Shown in pieces: positions 23,913-32,897 of a stretch of DNA of 64,000 bases. The stretch is from Bacillota bacterium. Lineage in GTDB: Bacteria; Bacillota; Clostridia; Acetivibrionales; DSM-1351. Within the stretch, counting starts at the first letter, position 1, and each line of letters begins with the position of its first letter. Below the pieces are notes generated by a model. That model ran no database searches. It was not told where the DNA came from and saw nothing but the letters and a program-made list of their open reading frames with translations. A program made the translations under genes and the position numbers. The DNA lies in the NCBI GenBank assembly GCA_023398105.1, contig JAEWST010000097.1, forward strand, positions 1-64,000, written 5' to 3'.

Positions 23913-25676
23913 TTATATAGATTTTTCCCTAATCTCTTTTATTAACTCGCAAATCACATGAGTTCTTCTTAAGGGTGTCATTAAATAAAACCCTGCTACG
24001 TACTTATATAGTTTATTTATGCTCTTTATAGATAGATTTATTCCAATCCTTTCAGATTCTTCACGGCTTTTGTCCTTGAACCTTTCAATTATTTCTTGTT
24101 CTATTTCTATTCCAGGAACCTCATTATTTATAAACTGAGCATTTTTGTATCCAACTAGTGGCATTATACCTGCAAATATAGGCACATTTAAGGTTTCTGT
24201 AGCTTTAATAAGATTATTAATACCTGTATCAGTATATACTGCCTGTGTAAGAAAATAACCAATTCCATTCTCAATTTTAGTAATAGAGCGTCTTAATTCG
24301 GCTTCAAAATTAACAGCGTTAATATTGAGAGCACCTCCTATTTTGAATTCCTCATCACAAAAAACATTACTATTGAGGCTGGAAATATACCCAGCAAGCT
24401 TTGAGGAATTGATACTGAATACTCCTCTTATATTTTCTCTTTCAGTATGTGCTATAGGATCACCGGTAATTGTTAATACATTTCTTACTCCTTCAATATG
24501 AAGTCCCAAAAGCATAGCCTTAATACCTAATAAATTTTTATCTCTACAGGTAATATGAGGCATAGTGGGTATTCCAGCTTCTCTGTAAAGCTTGGCAGCT
24601 ATAATGGAGCTATCTGCCCTTGCCTTTGCCAGCGGAGAATCGGCAATAGTTATCATATCTGCACCTGCTTGTTTAAGCAGAAAGGCATCTTTAAGCATAT
24701 ACTCCCATTTAGTATCAAAAGGAGGATCTATTTCTACTAAAATAGGCTTTTTACTTTCTAAAAGCTGATATAGGACATTTTTCTTTTGTATAGCACATTC
24801 TAAACTGCTCTGCTTCTCATTTGAGCTTTCCGAAGAGGTGGCACCTTCACTAAAAAGCTTTGCAACAGCAGCTATATGCTGTGGAGTAGTTCCACAGCAA
24901 CCACCTAATATTTTTACGCCCATTTTATTTAAATCAAGCATTTTCTCTGCAAAGTACTCTGAATTATCAATATATATAGTTCTGCCGCGCTCAGAAGATG
25001 GGTAGCCAGAGTTTGGCATTATAATAATATTCCTGCCCAGAGTGTTTAAATCCTTAATTAGTCTAAGCATATGTGCAGGTCCACTAATACAATTTAAACC
25101 GTAGGCATCAACTAATCCACTTGTTCTTACCTTGTTAATTATATCTATATAGAATAATCCTTCTTTTGTATATCCATCAGGATACACGGAGAAGGAAGTA
25201 ATAATCACTGCCAGAGATAGCCTCAAGCGTATATATGCAGATAGCTCCAAAAGAATATCATAGTTTGCAAAGGTTTCAAACAAAAAATTTTCTGCTCCAC
25301 ATTCTAAAAATATATCAACTATTCTCTTATATTCTTCTAAAGCTGTAATTCCTTCGGTTACAGGTATAGGACCAATATCAGCAAAAACCACAGCCTTTGT
25401 TCCTTCTATAGCACGTTTTGCTATATCCCAACCCATTTTAATTATTTTGTCCGCTTCTTGTTGGTCGCAAGCCAATGAAAACCTATTAGCACCAAATGTA
25501 TTAGTCTTAATAGCGTTTGCACCTGCTTCTACATACTCCTTATGAATATTATATATAGAATCTCTGTCAAAAAGATTTGCAAGCTCACAAGCTGTATTCT
25601 TATTAAACTTTGATGAGTAGTAGGTACCAATAGCACCATCAAACAGAAAATAATTCTTATCTTCAAAAAAACTCAT
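23913..25676 (-). CDS. Homocysteine S-methyltransferase / 5,10-methylene-THF reductase fusion
   Basis: This 587-residue bifunctional protein matches the YitJ architecture. Residues 1-280 form the homocysteine methyltransferase barrel with DGAIGTYYSS, EAGANAIKTNTFGANR and the zinc ligands in LGGCCGTTPQHIAA. Residues about 300-587 form the MTHFR-like barrel with VEIDPPFD, PHITCRDKN, NVLTITGDPI and GIGYFLTQAVYD-type residues. It would make methionine from homocysteine using one-carbon units, or support a partial cobalamin-independent route. No riboswitch was recognised upstream. It is monocistronic. Confidence 0.92.
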   Translation of the reverse strand: MSFFEDKNYFLFDGAIGTYYSSKFNKNTACELANLFDRDSIYNIHKEYVEAGANAIKTNTFGANRFSLACDQQEADKIIKMGWDIAKRAIEGTKAVVFADIGPIPVTEGITALEEYKRIVDIFLECGAENFLFETFANYDILLELSAYIRLRLSLAVIITSFSVYPDGYTKEGLFYIDIINKVRTSGLVDAYGLNCISGPAHMLRLIKDLNTLGRNIIIMPNSGYPSSERGRTIYIDNSEYFAEKMLDLNKMGVKILGGCCGTTPQHIAAVAKLFSEGATSSESSNEKQSSLECAIQKKNVLYQLLESKKPILVEIDPPFDTKWEYMLKDAFLLKQAGADMITIADSPLAKARADSSIIAAKLYREAGIPTMPHITCRDKNLLGIKAMLLGLHIEGVRNVLTITGDPIAHTERENIRGVFSINSSKLAGYISSLNSNVFCDEEFKIGGALNINAVNFEAELRRSITKIENGIGYFLTQAVYTDTGINNLIKATETLNVPIFAGIMPLVGYKNAQFINNEVPGIEIEQEIIERFKDKSREESERIGINLSIKSINKLYKYVAGFYLMTPLRRTHVICELIKEIREKSI

Positions 25677-25846
25677 AACATTCTTAATCCTTACTCTCTA
25701 TATTCTTAAGAAATAATTATACTTTTTGTTGAAATGGGAGTCAAGTAAATGCTAGAATCAATAAATATTAATCTAAAGATAGTCCCCTAAATATCAATTC
25801 AGAACTTCAGTATATATCGCAATGCACACATATTCTATATACAAAA

Positions 25847-25889
25847 ACTGTACAAATTCTGGTAAAAATAATTATCAGATTTGTACAGT
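25847..25889 (-). terminator. Terminator downstream of darA
   Basis: On the minus strand, ACTGTACAAATCTG and CAGAATTTGTACAGT pair and are followed by TTTTTG. Confidence 0.75.
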
Positions 25890-25921
25890 CCATTATTAGA
25901 AGTGTTTTATTAAATTTTATT

Positions 25922-26042
25922 GCTCAAACTTCACACATAAAAAATCTATTGGTGCGGTAGAATTATCAATGGTTTATAGCCAAAATAATTGCTAGAATTA
26001 GTAAGTTCTAGGAACTAACATTATTCAACTGCGAAGTTTGAG
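25922..26042. mobile_element. CTCAACTTTC-family element, 121 bp variant
   Basis: GCTCAAACTTC at the left and GAAGTTTGAG at the right are inverted. The interior shares atcaatggtttatagccaaa and aataattgctagaattagta (reverse orientation) with the family. It lies within 20 bases of the darA stop codon. Confidence 0.65.
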
Positions 26043-26057
26043 TATTATAATATAGCA

Positions 26058-26384
26058 CTAAAATTTTTCCATTTGCGTAATTTCAATAACAAATACAGTA
26101 GAACCTCCAACATTTACCTCAATTCCATCAGGTAAAATACCTGCATTAAACGAGCTGTGAGCATATGTTTGTATATACTGCTTACGGCGTTCTGAATGAG
26201 TTTTTATAATATCCAGTACATTTTCAAGCTCTTCATCCTCTATACCAATCATCAATGTCGTATTACCTGCTCTTAAGAAACCTCCAGTTGAACAAAGTTT
26301 TGTAACTCTATAATCTAAGCTATTCAAAGTGTCTGTTACTTTTCGTGAATCTTCATCATGCATAATAGCAAAAATCAGTTTCAT
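26058..26384 (-). CDS. darA: Cyclic-di-AMP receptor, PII-like
   Basis: This 108-residue protein matches DarA/PstA (DUF970): MKLIFAIMHDEDS at the start, VTKLCSTGGFLRAGNTTLMIG with the Gly/Thr nucleotide loop, IGIEDEE and a C-terminal VNVGGSTVFVIEI strand. The family forms PII-like trimers that bind c-di-AMP; the output is not settled. ATG 26384 follows AGGGG. It is the last gene of the transporter-ablA-ablB operon, six bases after ablB, which begins with a c-di-AMP riboswitch. This genetic link ties the receptor to osmolyte metabolism. Confidence 0.92.
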   Translation of the reverse strand: MKLIFAIMHDEDSRKVTDTLNSLDYRVTKLCSTGGFLRAGNTTLMIGIEDEELENVLDIIKTHSERRKQYIQTYAHSSFNAGILPDGIEVNVGGSTVFVIEITQMEKF

Positions 26385-26389
26385 TAACA

Positions 26390-27247
26390 TCAACCCCTAT
26401 TTAGATTTTTAACCCATATGTTCATATCTTCAAAGCCTCCGCATATGTGACAGTTATTCACAAGCCTGCCGCAATATCGGTATTTCAGTTTTCCCAATGT
26501 TCTATTTATTCCAGGATTTATAGCTCTTGAAAGACTATATAAAGTAATAAACTCCTTTTGCAAAAGTTCCTGTTCAAGGCTTTGAATCAGATTGGGAAGT
26601 ATACCTCTACCCCTATGTTCAGGATATGTGGCACAGTCGGTAATTTCAGCATTAAAATTTTCCTTGTCCATATCAGCAGATGCAATACTAATAATCTTGC
26701 CATCCTCCACAGCAACCTTAAAAAGCACCTGTTCTTTCATTATTTCATGCAAATAGTCACCGTTAAAAACAGGTGAAGGATAGCTCTCAAAAACATTTGC
26801 AAAAAGCTTTATCATCTGTGGGATATCACTCGTTTCAGCATTTCTAATCACATAACTTTGACTTTCCTTTAAATAGTTTTTTTTATTTTCAACATCGCAT
26901 TTGCTTATAATTTCGTCTTCTTCCGCAGTTTTTGTTGACACTTCACGTTTCTTATCAACAAAAAATGATACACAATAAGCGTCTTCACCCTGAAAAAAAC
27001 CTTTTATTAATCCTTCGATTTTAAATCCACATTTTCTATATGGTTCTAAAATTCTTATTCTGCAGTTTGATATTATTTTACCCAGCCCGTTTTCTGATGC
27101 AAAATCAATAATACCGATGATATTACTATCTGTAATATTATGATAATCTAATATTTTCAATCTCTCATTAGTATAATCAACAAATATTTTGCTCCCATTT
27201 ATACTTGTATAATAATTTTCTTTACTACGTGACTCTAACACTTTCAT
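26390..27247 (-). CDS. ablB: Beta-lysine N6-acetyltransferase
   Basis: This 285-residue protein matches AblB: an N-terminal region of about 130 residues (NGSKIFVDYTNERLKILDYH) followed by a GNAT domain (about 132-270) with YVIRNAETSDIPQMIKLF, FPEHRGRGILPNLIQ-like ATYPEHRGRGILPNL and the INPGINRTLGKLKYRYCGRL segment. It acetylates beta-lysine to N-epsilon-acetyl-beta-lysine, a compatible solute of methanogens and some bacteria. It overlaps the end of ablA by 23 bases and is followed at once by darA. Confidence 0.92.
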   Translation of the reverse strand: MKVLESRSKENYYTSINGSKIFVDYTNERLKILDYHNITDSNIIGIIDFASENGLGKIISNCRIRILEPYRKCGFKIEGLIKGFFQGEDAYCVSFFVDKKREVSTKTAEEDEIISKCDVENKKNYLKESQSYVIRNAETSDIPQMIKLFANVFESYPSPVFNGDYLHEIMKEQVLFKVAVEDGKIISIASADMDKENFNAEITDCATYPEHRGRGILPNLIQSLEQELLQKEFITLYSLSRAINPGINRTLGKLKYRYCGRLVNNCHICGGFEDMNIWVKNLNRG

Positions 27248-28505
27248 GATATCTCTCCCTCTTTTTCAGACGTATATTTCCTTGGGGAACAAGACATACT
27301 CTTTCATCATTAAATAGTTTCTCAAGTCCACGGCTGTCTCTTTCTTTATACTTACTACAAATACCACAATTATTGCACTGTCTAGTTTTATCTTTTGGCT
27401 CTGTATAAGTACATATTACTCCTTCAAAATTTCTTAAGATAACCTTTTCAGATGACTGTGAAATAAGGTATTGTGGATTTACAGGGATTTTACCGCCTCC
27501 ACCTGGAGCATCAACTACAAAGGTAGGTACTGCATAGCCTGAAGTATGTCCCCGCAGCATTTCTATAATTTCAATGCCTGTAGCTACAGGAGTTCTGAAA
27601 TGCTCAATCCCCTCCGACAAATCACATTGATAAAGGTAATAGGGTCTGACTCTGTTTTTTACAAGCTCCTGCACAAGATTTTTTATTATATATGAGCAAT
27701 CATTAACATTTTTTAACAATACTGATTGATTTCCCAATGGTATACCTACGTTTGCGAGCATGGCACATGCTCTTTTTGATTCTTCAGTCAATTCACTTGA
27801 ATGATTAAAATGTGTATTAATCCATATAGGATGATATTTCTTGAGCATATCACATAGTTCCTGTGTTATTCTTTGCGGCATTACTACTGGTGTCCTTGTA
27901 CCAATTCTAATAACTTCAACATGTTCAATCTCTCTCAGACTTTGGAGAATATATTCAAGAAGCCTATCCGATACACAAAGAGCATCACCGCCTGACAGAA
28001 GCACATCTCTGATTTCAGTTGTTTTCCGTATATAATCTATAGCTTTTTTTATGTTATTGAGCGAAAGCTCCTTATCTTCATTTCCTGCAAATCTTCTTCT
28101 TGTACAATGACGACAATACATTGAACACTGGTCAGTTATAAGCATCAGTACTCTGTCCGGATATCTATGCGTTAACCCCTTAACAGGAGAATCCTTCGAC
28201 TCATGAAGGGGGTCTTTGCTATCACAGTTTAATATATTGGCTTCATTAATAGTTGGAACTGCCTGCTTTCTTATTGGACAATTTGAATCCTTCGGATCAA
28301 TTAATGTAGCATAATATGGTGTTATCGCCATCCTAAGCTTTTCTAGACTTGCTTGTACTCCATCTCTCTCTTCTTTAGTTAAATTTATTACTTTTTCTAA
28401 ATCTTCTACAGTAGTAATTCTATTAGAAAGCTGCCATCTCCAATCATTCCAGTCCTCTTGGGCGACATCCTTCCATAAGCTTATATCTTTATAATTTCTT
28501 TTCAT
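27225..28505 (-). CDS. ablA: Lysine 2,3-aminomutase
   Basis: This 426-residue radical SAM enzyme converts L-lysine to L-beta-lysine using PLP. The cluster motif is CSMYCRHCTRRR, with LTHRYPDRVLMLITDQ before it and DVLLSGGDAL after it; the PLP-lysine region is GGGGKIPVNPQY. C-terminal Cys residues CNNCGIC may bind zinc as in the clostridial enzyme. With ablB overlapping downstream, the role is compatible-solute synthesis rather than lysine fermentation, since the other fermentation genes are absent. ATG follows AAAGGAGCTAATA. Confidence 0.95.
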   Translation of the reverse strand: MKRNYKDISLWKDVAQEDWNDWRWQLSNRITTVEDLEKVINLTKEERDGVQASLEKLRMAITPYYATLIDPKDSNCPIRKQAVPTINEANILNCDSKDPLHESKDSPVKGLTHRYPDRVLMLITDQCSMYCRHCTRRRFAGNEDKELSLNNIKKAIDYIRKTTEIRDVLLSGGDALCVSDRLLEYILQSLREIEHVEVIRIGTRTPVVMPQRITQELCDMLKKYHPIWINTHFNHSSELTEESKRACAMLANVGIPLGNQSVLLKNVNDCSYIIKNLVQELVKNRVRPYYLYQCDLSEGIEHFRTPVATGIEIIEMLRGHTSGYAVPTFVVDAPGGGGKIPVNPQYLISQSSEKVILRNFEGVICTYTEPKDKTRQCNNCGICSKYKERDSRGLEKLFNDERVCLVPQGNIRLKKRERYHESVRVT

Positions 28506-28537
28506 TATTAGCTCCTTTCAAAACATGTGGTACCAGA

Positions 28538-29287
28538 TTATAAAATCCTGCTTAAAAACGCCTGTGTACGCTCATTTTGAGGATTATTAAAAATTTCCTC
28601 AGGATTTCCCTCCTCTAAAATCTTACCATCATCCATGAAAATAACTCTGTCAGATACTTCTCTGGCAAAACTCATCTCATGGCTGACAATCACCATTGTC
28701 ATACCGTCCTTTGCCAAATTCTTCATAACAGTTAACACCTCACCTACTAATTCAGGGTCTAAAGCTGATGTAGGTTCATCAAATAGTATCATTTTAGGTT
28801 CCATTGCCATGGTTCTTGCAATAGCAACCCTCTGCTTCTGTCCTCCTGAAAGCATAGCCGGATAAACATCCCGTTTGTCACTTAAGCCAACCTTCTCAAG
28901 CAGTTCTTCTGCCAGCAAAACCGCATCCTGTTTGTCCATGCCCTTTACCTGAATCGGTCCTTCAATAATATTATTCAAAACAGTTTTATGAGGAAAAAGA
29001 TTAAAATGCTGAAAAACCATTCCTACATTTTGCCTCATGCGGTTCATCATTGCTTCTTTTCTTTCAATTAAACTACCATTAATGATAATATCTCCTCTTT
29101 GACTTTTTTCCAGAAAATTTATGCATCTGAGAAATGTGCTTTTACCTGAACCACTAGGTCCAATAATTACAATAACTTCCCCTTCTTTTACCGATAAATT
29201 AATTCCTTTAAGTACCTCCAGCTTACCAAATCTTTTGTGCAAATCACGTACTTCCAGCATTGTTTTAAATTGATTTTTATGACTCAA
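28538..29287 (-). CDS. Polar amino-acid ABC transporter ATPase
   Basis: This 249-residue ATPase is of the GlnQ/HisP type: Walker A GPSGSGKST, Q-loop MVFQHFNLFPHKTVL, signature LSGGQKQRVAIAR, Walker B MILFDEPTSALDPE and the H-loop VSHEM. TTG 29287 is the start, preceded by GGAGTGAGGAAGT; the first internal ATG lacks a site. It sits between the permease and ablA on the same strand, so the transported substrate is probably lysine or another cationic amino acid (inference). Confidence 0.93.
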   Translation of the reverse strand: MSHKNQFKTMLEVRDLHKRFGKLEVLKGINLSVKEGEVIVIIGPSGSGKSTFLRCINFLEKSQRGDIIINGSLIERKEAMMNRMRQNVGMVFQHFNLFPHKTVLNNIIEGPIQVKGMDKQDAVLLAEELLEKVGLSDKRDVYPAMLSGGQKQRVAIARTMAMEPKMILFDEPTSALDPELVGEVLTVMKNLAKDGMTMVIVSHEMSFAREVSDRVIFMDDGKILEEGNPEEIFNNPQNERTQAFLSRIL

Positions 29288-29299
29288 ACTTCCTCACTC

Positions 29300-29956
29300 C
29301 TATCTGTCACTTACTGCCAGCTTTCGTTCAAGCTTATTTACAAAAAAGCTTAAAATTGACGTTATTATAAGATAGTAAATTCCTGCAATTAAAAAATACT
29401 CCATAAATCTAAATGTTGATGAGCCCAACTGCTGTGACTTCAATAACAATTCACGTACAGTTATAGCACTTGCCAATGATGAATCTTTTGTCGCAATAAT
29501 TATCTGATTACCCAGTGGTGGTATTGCTCTTTTTAGTGCCTGAGGCAATACTATACGGTACATTGCTTTGAACTTACTCATTCCCAAAGACCTTGCAGCT
29601 TCAGTTTGTCCCTTATCAATAGATTTAATTGCACCTCTAAATATCTCTGCAATATATGCCCCATTATGAATTCCAAACGCTATTATTGCAGAAGGATATT
29701 CATCAAGCTTTATAAAGCTAGACAAACCAAAATACACAATGAATAGTTGCAAAAGTATTGGTGTTCCACGGATTATGTTGACATACAAAGTTGCAGGATA
29801 ATACAATAGTTTAAACTTAGAAATTCTACACATTGCAACTAAAATACCTATAATTAGTCCCACTATAACTGCTGCAATAGTTATTTTTAATGTTTCAAAT
29901 GCGGCAGGTAAAAATAGCGGAAATTTTTCTATAATAATACTCCAATCAAATTTCAA
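29300..29956 (-). CDS. Polar amino-acid ABC transporter permease
   Basis: This 218-residue permease of the HisM/GlnP family has about five membrane segments, the N-terminal TLKITIAAVIVGLIIGI and the EAA loop EAARSLGMSKFKAMYRIVLPQA that contacts the ATPase. The start is TTG 29956 with AGGAGGGG six bases before it. The gene lies between binding protein and ATPase, 11-12 bases from each. Confidence 0.93.
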   Translation of the reverse strand: MKFDWSIIIEKFPLFLPAAFETLKITIAAVIVGLIIGILVAMCRISKFKLLYYPATLYVNIIRGTPILLQLFIVYFGLSSFIKLDEYPSAIIAFGIHNGAYIAEIFRGAIKSIDKGQTEAARSLGMSKFKAMYRIVLPQALKRAIPPLGNQIIIATKDSSLASAITVRELLLKSQQLGSSTFRFMEYFLIAGIYYLIITSILSFFVNKLERKLAVSDR

Positions 29957-29967
29957 AAAAACCCCTC

Positions 29968-30801
29968 CTACTTCAAGTCTTCTGGACTATTTATCTCAGA
30001 ATCAGTTCTAACAATTAGCTGAGCTCCAGAATAGTAGTACGGATCTGTGAAATCCACTACCTCTGCTCTTTCTTCAGTAATCGCCATACTGCCAAATATT
30101 CCGTCATACCTCCCGCTTCTCAAGCCTTCCAGTATACCACTCCAATCTGTTGTTATAGGCTCATAGCTAACCCCCAACCTCTTTGCTACTTCTTTTCCAA
30201 TCTCTACGTCAAATCCAGTAAGCTCATCATCCTCGGTAAAATAGTTAAACGGTCTATAGCCTCCGCTCATTGCAAAGGATATTTTTCCTGCCTTTTTAAC
30301 TCTTTCAAGACTGTCATCAGTTGCTGGCTGTTCATCTGGAAAGTTTACCTTATAATCAATTCCCTCAAGAATATCCATATCAAAGAATTTTTGACTGATA
30401 GTCTTATATGTACCATCTGAAATCATTTCTTTTAAAGCGGCATTTATTGCCTGCCTCAGTGAATCATCTTCCTTTCTGACAGCAACAGCAATTGTTTCTT
30501 TATAAATAAGATCTCCTGCAAGTTTTAGATTTGTGTACCCAGCTTCTTTTATTCCTATAGTTCCAACCATTCTGTCTGTAATTACCCCATCAATTCTTCC
30601 ATTAGACAATTCCCATAGTGTCAAATTATCGTCCTTATAAAGCTTTACGTCGTTTACTTTTGCAAATCTTTTTGCTTCTGCTTCAAAAGTTGTTCCAGTA
30701 GTAACACCAATACTTATGCCTTCATTTCCGCAACCCACCAAACCAAAAATCATAAATATCATTAAAGCAACACCAACAAACCTCATTTTCTTGTTAAACA
30801 T
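29968..30801 (-). CDS. Circularly permuted amino-acid-binding lipoprotein
   Basis: This 277-residue lipoprotein has a signal with lipobox LVGC (Cys24). The domain order is inverted relative to the SBP_bac_3 family. Residues 29-145 (ISIGVTTGTTFEAEAKRF, LSNGRIDGVITDR, ETIAVAVRKEDDSL, MISDGTYKTISQKFF) match the C-terminal half that normally follows 'sleDLkGk'. After a linker (about 146-168), residues 169-277 (VKKAGKISFAMSGGYRPFNY, LTGFDVEIGKEVAKRLGV, GRYDGIFGSMAITEERAEVV) match the N-terminal half, and the protein stops at INSPEDLK, exactly where the other half would begin. Both lobes are complete, so it may fold normally. It starts the transporter-abl-darA operon; ribosome site GGAGGG. Confidence 0.88.
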   Translation of the reverse strand: MFNKKMRFVGVALMIFMIFGLVGCGNEGISIGVTTGTTFEAEAKRFAKVNDVKLYKDDNLTLWELSNGRIDGVITDRMVGTIGIKEAGYTNLKLAGDLIYKETIAVAVRKEDDSLRQAINAALKEMISDGTYKTISQKFFDMDILEGIDYKVNFPDEQPATDDSLERVKKAGKISFAMSGGYRPFNYFTEDDELTGFDVEIGKEVAKRLGVSYEPITTDWSGILEGLRSGRYDGIFGSMAITEERAEVVDFTDPYYYSGAQLIVRTDSEINSPEDLK

Positions 30802-31413
30802 ATTTTAACCCTCCATTTTTTATTTTCAGACATACGCCTAGTCCTTCTACTTACTAATTCTCTCACTCAACTTTCCCAACCAAATTTACCTACAAGAGCC
30901 TTGATAAATATTTCTATAAGGCTGTGCTACTAAAGGGATACAGTATCTGATTCAAAAGTATTCGTAGCAGCTAGTACTGAATTTTCAGCCTATATCACAT
31001 TACATATTTTACTAACCTAGGGTTATTATCTTATTTCCCTACTTGTTGTCTAAAAACTCAGTAAATATTTATAATTCACACATTTCACTGCTTAAATCAT
31101 CCTTATAAAAGTTCATAAAAAAGATACAGTTCCACTTTAATGAGAGCTAATTGAGTTATTACATATTAAGTAGTAATCCTTCCTCCCATATGTTTTATTA
31201 TTATTTATCAGTGACCTAAATCACCGCTCGACCCATTAATTGAATTTAAGCTATATTTTAAAAAAGTAAAATTCTCTAAACCATTAACCAAATGTCAAAA
31301 ACGATATCTACATGTATTTTTTTATCTTGATTAATAGAGAACTAAAATAATATACCTCAATGTATATGTACTTTTTTTCTATATTTGTATATTTTTTACA
31401 CTTAAGTTATAAT
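30802..31413. other. Long untranslated leader or spacer before transporter operon
   Basis: No gene was recognised on either strand. A left end of the CTCAACTTTCCCA family sits at 30864-30881. On the minus strand a TTGACA (31298-31293) could be the -35 of a second promoter. The region separates the riboswitch terminator from the binding-protein start by about 610 bases. Confidence 0.55.
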
Positions 31414-31446
31414 AAAACGCTATGGAGAAGTGTCCATAGCGTTTTT
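31414..31446 (-). terminator. Terminator of the c-di-AMP riboswitch
   Basis: AAAACGCTATGGA and TCCATAGCGTTTT form a 13-bp stem with a short loop; on the minus strand it is followed by TTTTATT. It lies about 55 bases after the aptamer and is the likely expression platform. Confidence 0.8.
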
Positions 31447-31499
31447 ATAAATTAAATTTATGTGCTAATCAAAGATACAATAAATCATATCAATCACTT

Positions 31500-31616
31500 T
31501 CTCTTTCAACGCTTACGAGATTAGCTGACGGATTCGGGTCGAAAGATTCCCCTACTAAACAACAAGATTCACCCCTTAAATTGGTTCTCCCGTTCCATGT
31601 TGGATTAAGCGTAAAT
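31500..31616 (-). promoter_or_regulatory. c-di-AMP riboswitch (ydaO/yuaA class)
   Basis: On the minus strand the region shows the conserved blocks of the ydaO aptamer in order: ACGCTTAATCC, GGGAGAACCAA, GGGGTGAATC, AGGGGAATCTTTCGACCCG, and AATCCGTCAGCTAATCTCG then TAAGCGT, whose GCTTA/TAAGC ends pair as P1. A terminator hairpin follows, so ligand binding probably turns expression off, as for known members. The next gene downstream on this strand is the binding-protein gene of the abl operon. The aptamer assignment is from conserved sequence, not from folding. Confidence 0.93.
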
Positions 31617-31731
31617 TCAAAGTATTCAATTTTTTATTGCTTTCTCAATATATTATATAGTTACAGGTACCTCCTTTTATAGAGACCCTCACCTAAAGCT
31701 AGGTTAATAATTATATCTTCCAATAAAAAAA

Positions 31732-32352
31732 CTATTTACTATATTTTTTAAATAAATCATCTACAGCCTCACGAAGTAAAAATGCTTCTGTTTTCTCTGT
31801 TTCTTTTGCCAATTTTGAAAGTCTGTCTACTTGTGTCTTTGTAAAATAGCTGGATTTTAAAACCATACTTTCTGCTTCGGACAAACAAACCTTGTTTTTA
31901 CCAAATTTTTTTGCCCTAAACATTGCACTGTCTGCAACTCTAAATAGTTCAATAGAATTCTTCGCATCTCTCGGATAACTTGCTATTCCACAGCTCACTG
32001 TAAAATATACATTTTCAGTTTTGTAAACATCAGACAAAGAAAAAGTATTATCTGAAAAATATCTACGGATTTCTTCCATCTCCATAAAGCTTCTTTCAGC
32101 ACCTTTATTTACAAGCAGAATGTTAAATTCATCTCCATGTCTCATAATAAGATCACTGCCAGATAAATTTCTATTAAAGACTGACATCAGTTTCTTAATT
32201 ACTTCATCACCGATAGCATAGCCATATATTTTGTTAATATTTTCAAAATTATCAATATCTGCTACGACAATACTGAAAGGACCATCACCACAAGAAACCA
32301 ATTCTTGAACTTTTGACATGAATATTTCTTTTGTTACAACGCTGTCTTCCAT
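31732..32352 (-). CDS. GGDEF-domain protein with ribbon-helix-helix-like tail
   Basis: This 206-residue protein has a GGDEF domain at about residues 1-160 (FSIVVADIDNFENINKIYGY, RHGDEF in place of GGDEF, SCGIASYPRDA, FRAKKFGKNKV). The first Gly of the signature is His, so cyclase activity is doubtful although the metal-binding Asp/Glu remain. Residues about 167-206 (YFTKTQVDRLSKLAKETE, AFLLREAVDDLF) look like a CopG/ribbon-helix-helix DNA-binding domain. No sensor domain or membrane segment is present. The gene lies directly upstream of the c-di-AMP riboswitch. A link between cyclic nucleotide and DNA binding is inferred. Confidence 0.8.
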   Translation of the reverse strand: MEDSVVTKEIFMSKVQELVSCGDGPFSIVVADIDNFENINKIYGYAIGDEVIKKLMSVFNRNLSGSDLIMRHGDEFNILLVNKGAERSFMEMEEIRRYFSDNTFSLSDVYKTENVYFTVSCGIASYPRDAKNSIELFRVADSAMFRAKKFGKNKVCLSEAESMVLKSSYFTKTQVDRLSKLAKETEKTEAFLLREAVDDLFKKYSK

Positions 32353-32497
32353 ATATAAAATTCCCCCTATACATCAGCATATCAAATTTATATATATATG
32401 TCAATATAATATGTTTTTTGAGTTTTCGTGTTTTTATCCAAATATAAGTAAAATCAAATAATTTTATCCACAAATTAGTAAAAATGGGCATAAAATT

Positions 32498-32773
32498 ATG
32501 AATGATTTAGACCCATCTATTAAAACTTGTTACAATAATGAAGTAAATAAAGTGGTTGGAAAATCACCTGTAATACTTGTTGACGACAGTGATGTAATCA
32601 AACCTTATGGTTTTAATTTTGATTCTCTTGGTATGGTCAGAGACGACTCTAGCCCTAAAAAACTATGAAAAAGGTTATATAGTTACTGAAATGGTTGCGA
32701 TTACAGAGAATAGGAGACAACCCATTAGTCTGTTTTCACATATCCATTCATCAACTGAAAAAGAATACCACTA
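32498..32773 (+). pseudogene. DDE transposase fragment (IS4/IS1634-like), frameshifted
   Basis: One frame reads SPVILVDDSDVIKPYGFNFD then SLGMVRDDS, which matches the first catalytic Asp region of IS4-type transposases (DDSDV..P.G..F..LG.VRDGS). After a frameshift near 32665 the next frame continues YEKGYIVTEMVAITENRRQP and ISLFSHIHSSTEKEY. Both ends of the protein are missing and no terminal repeats were seen. Confidence 0.75.
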
Positions 32774-32897
32774 GAAAATTAATATTGGGTAATTTTTAAT
32801 ATACTTCTTCAATCTGGATAATACCAAGAAAAAGCATATAAAATCCTGTTCGACGGAGAAGAATAAAAATTTATCTTGATAATTTTTATATAATCAA

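Larger units (their letters stand above)
25677..26057. other. Intergenic region: terminator and MITE copy
   Basis: No gene. It contains the terminator of the ablA-ablB-darA operon (25847-25889) and a CTCAACTTTC-family element (25922-26042). Confidence 0.7.
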
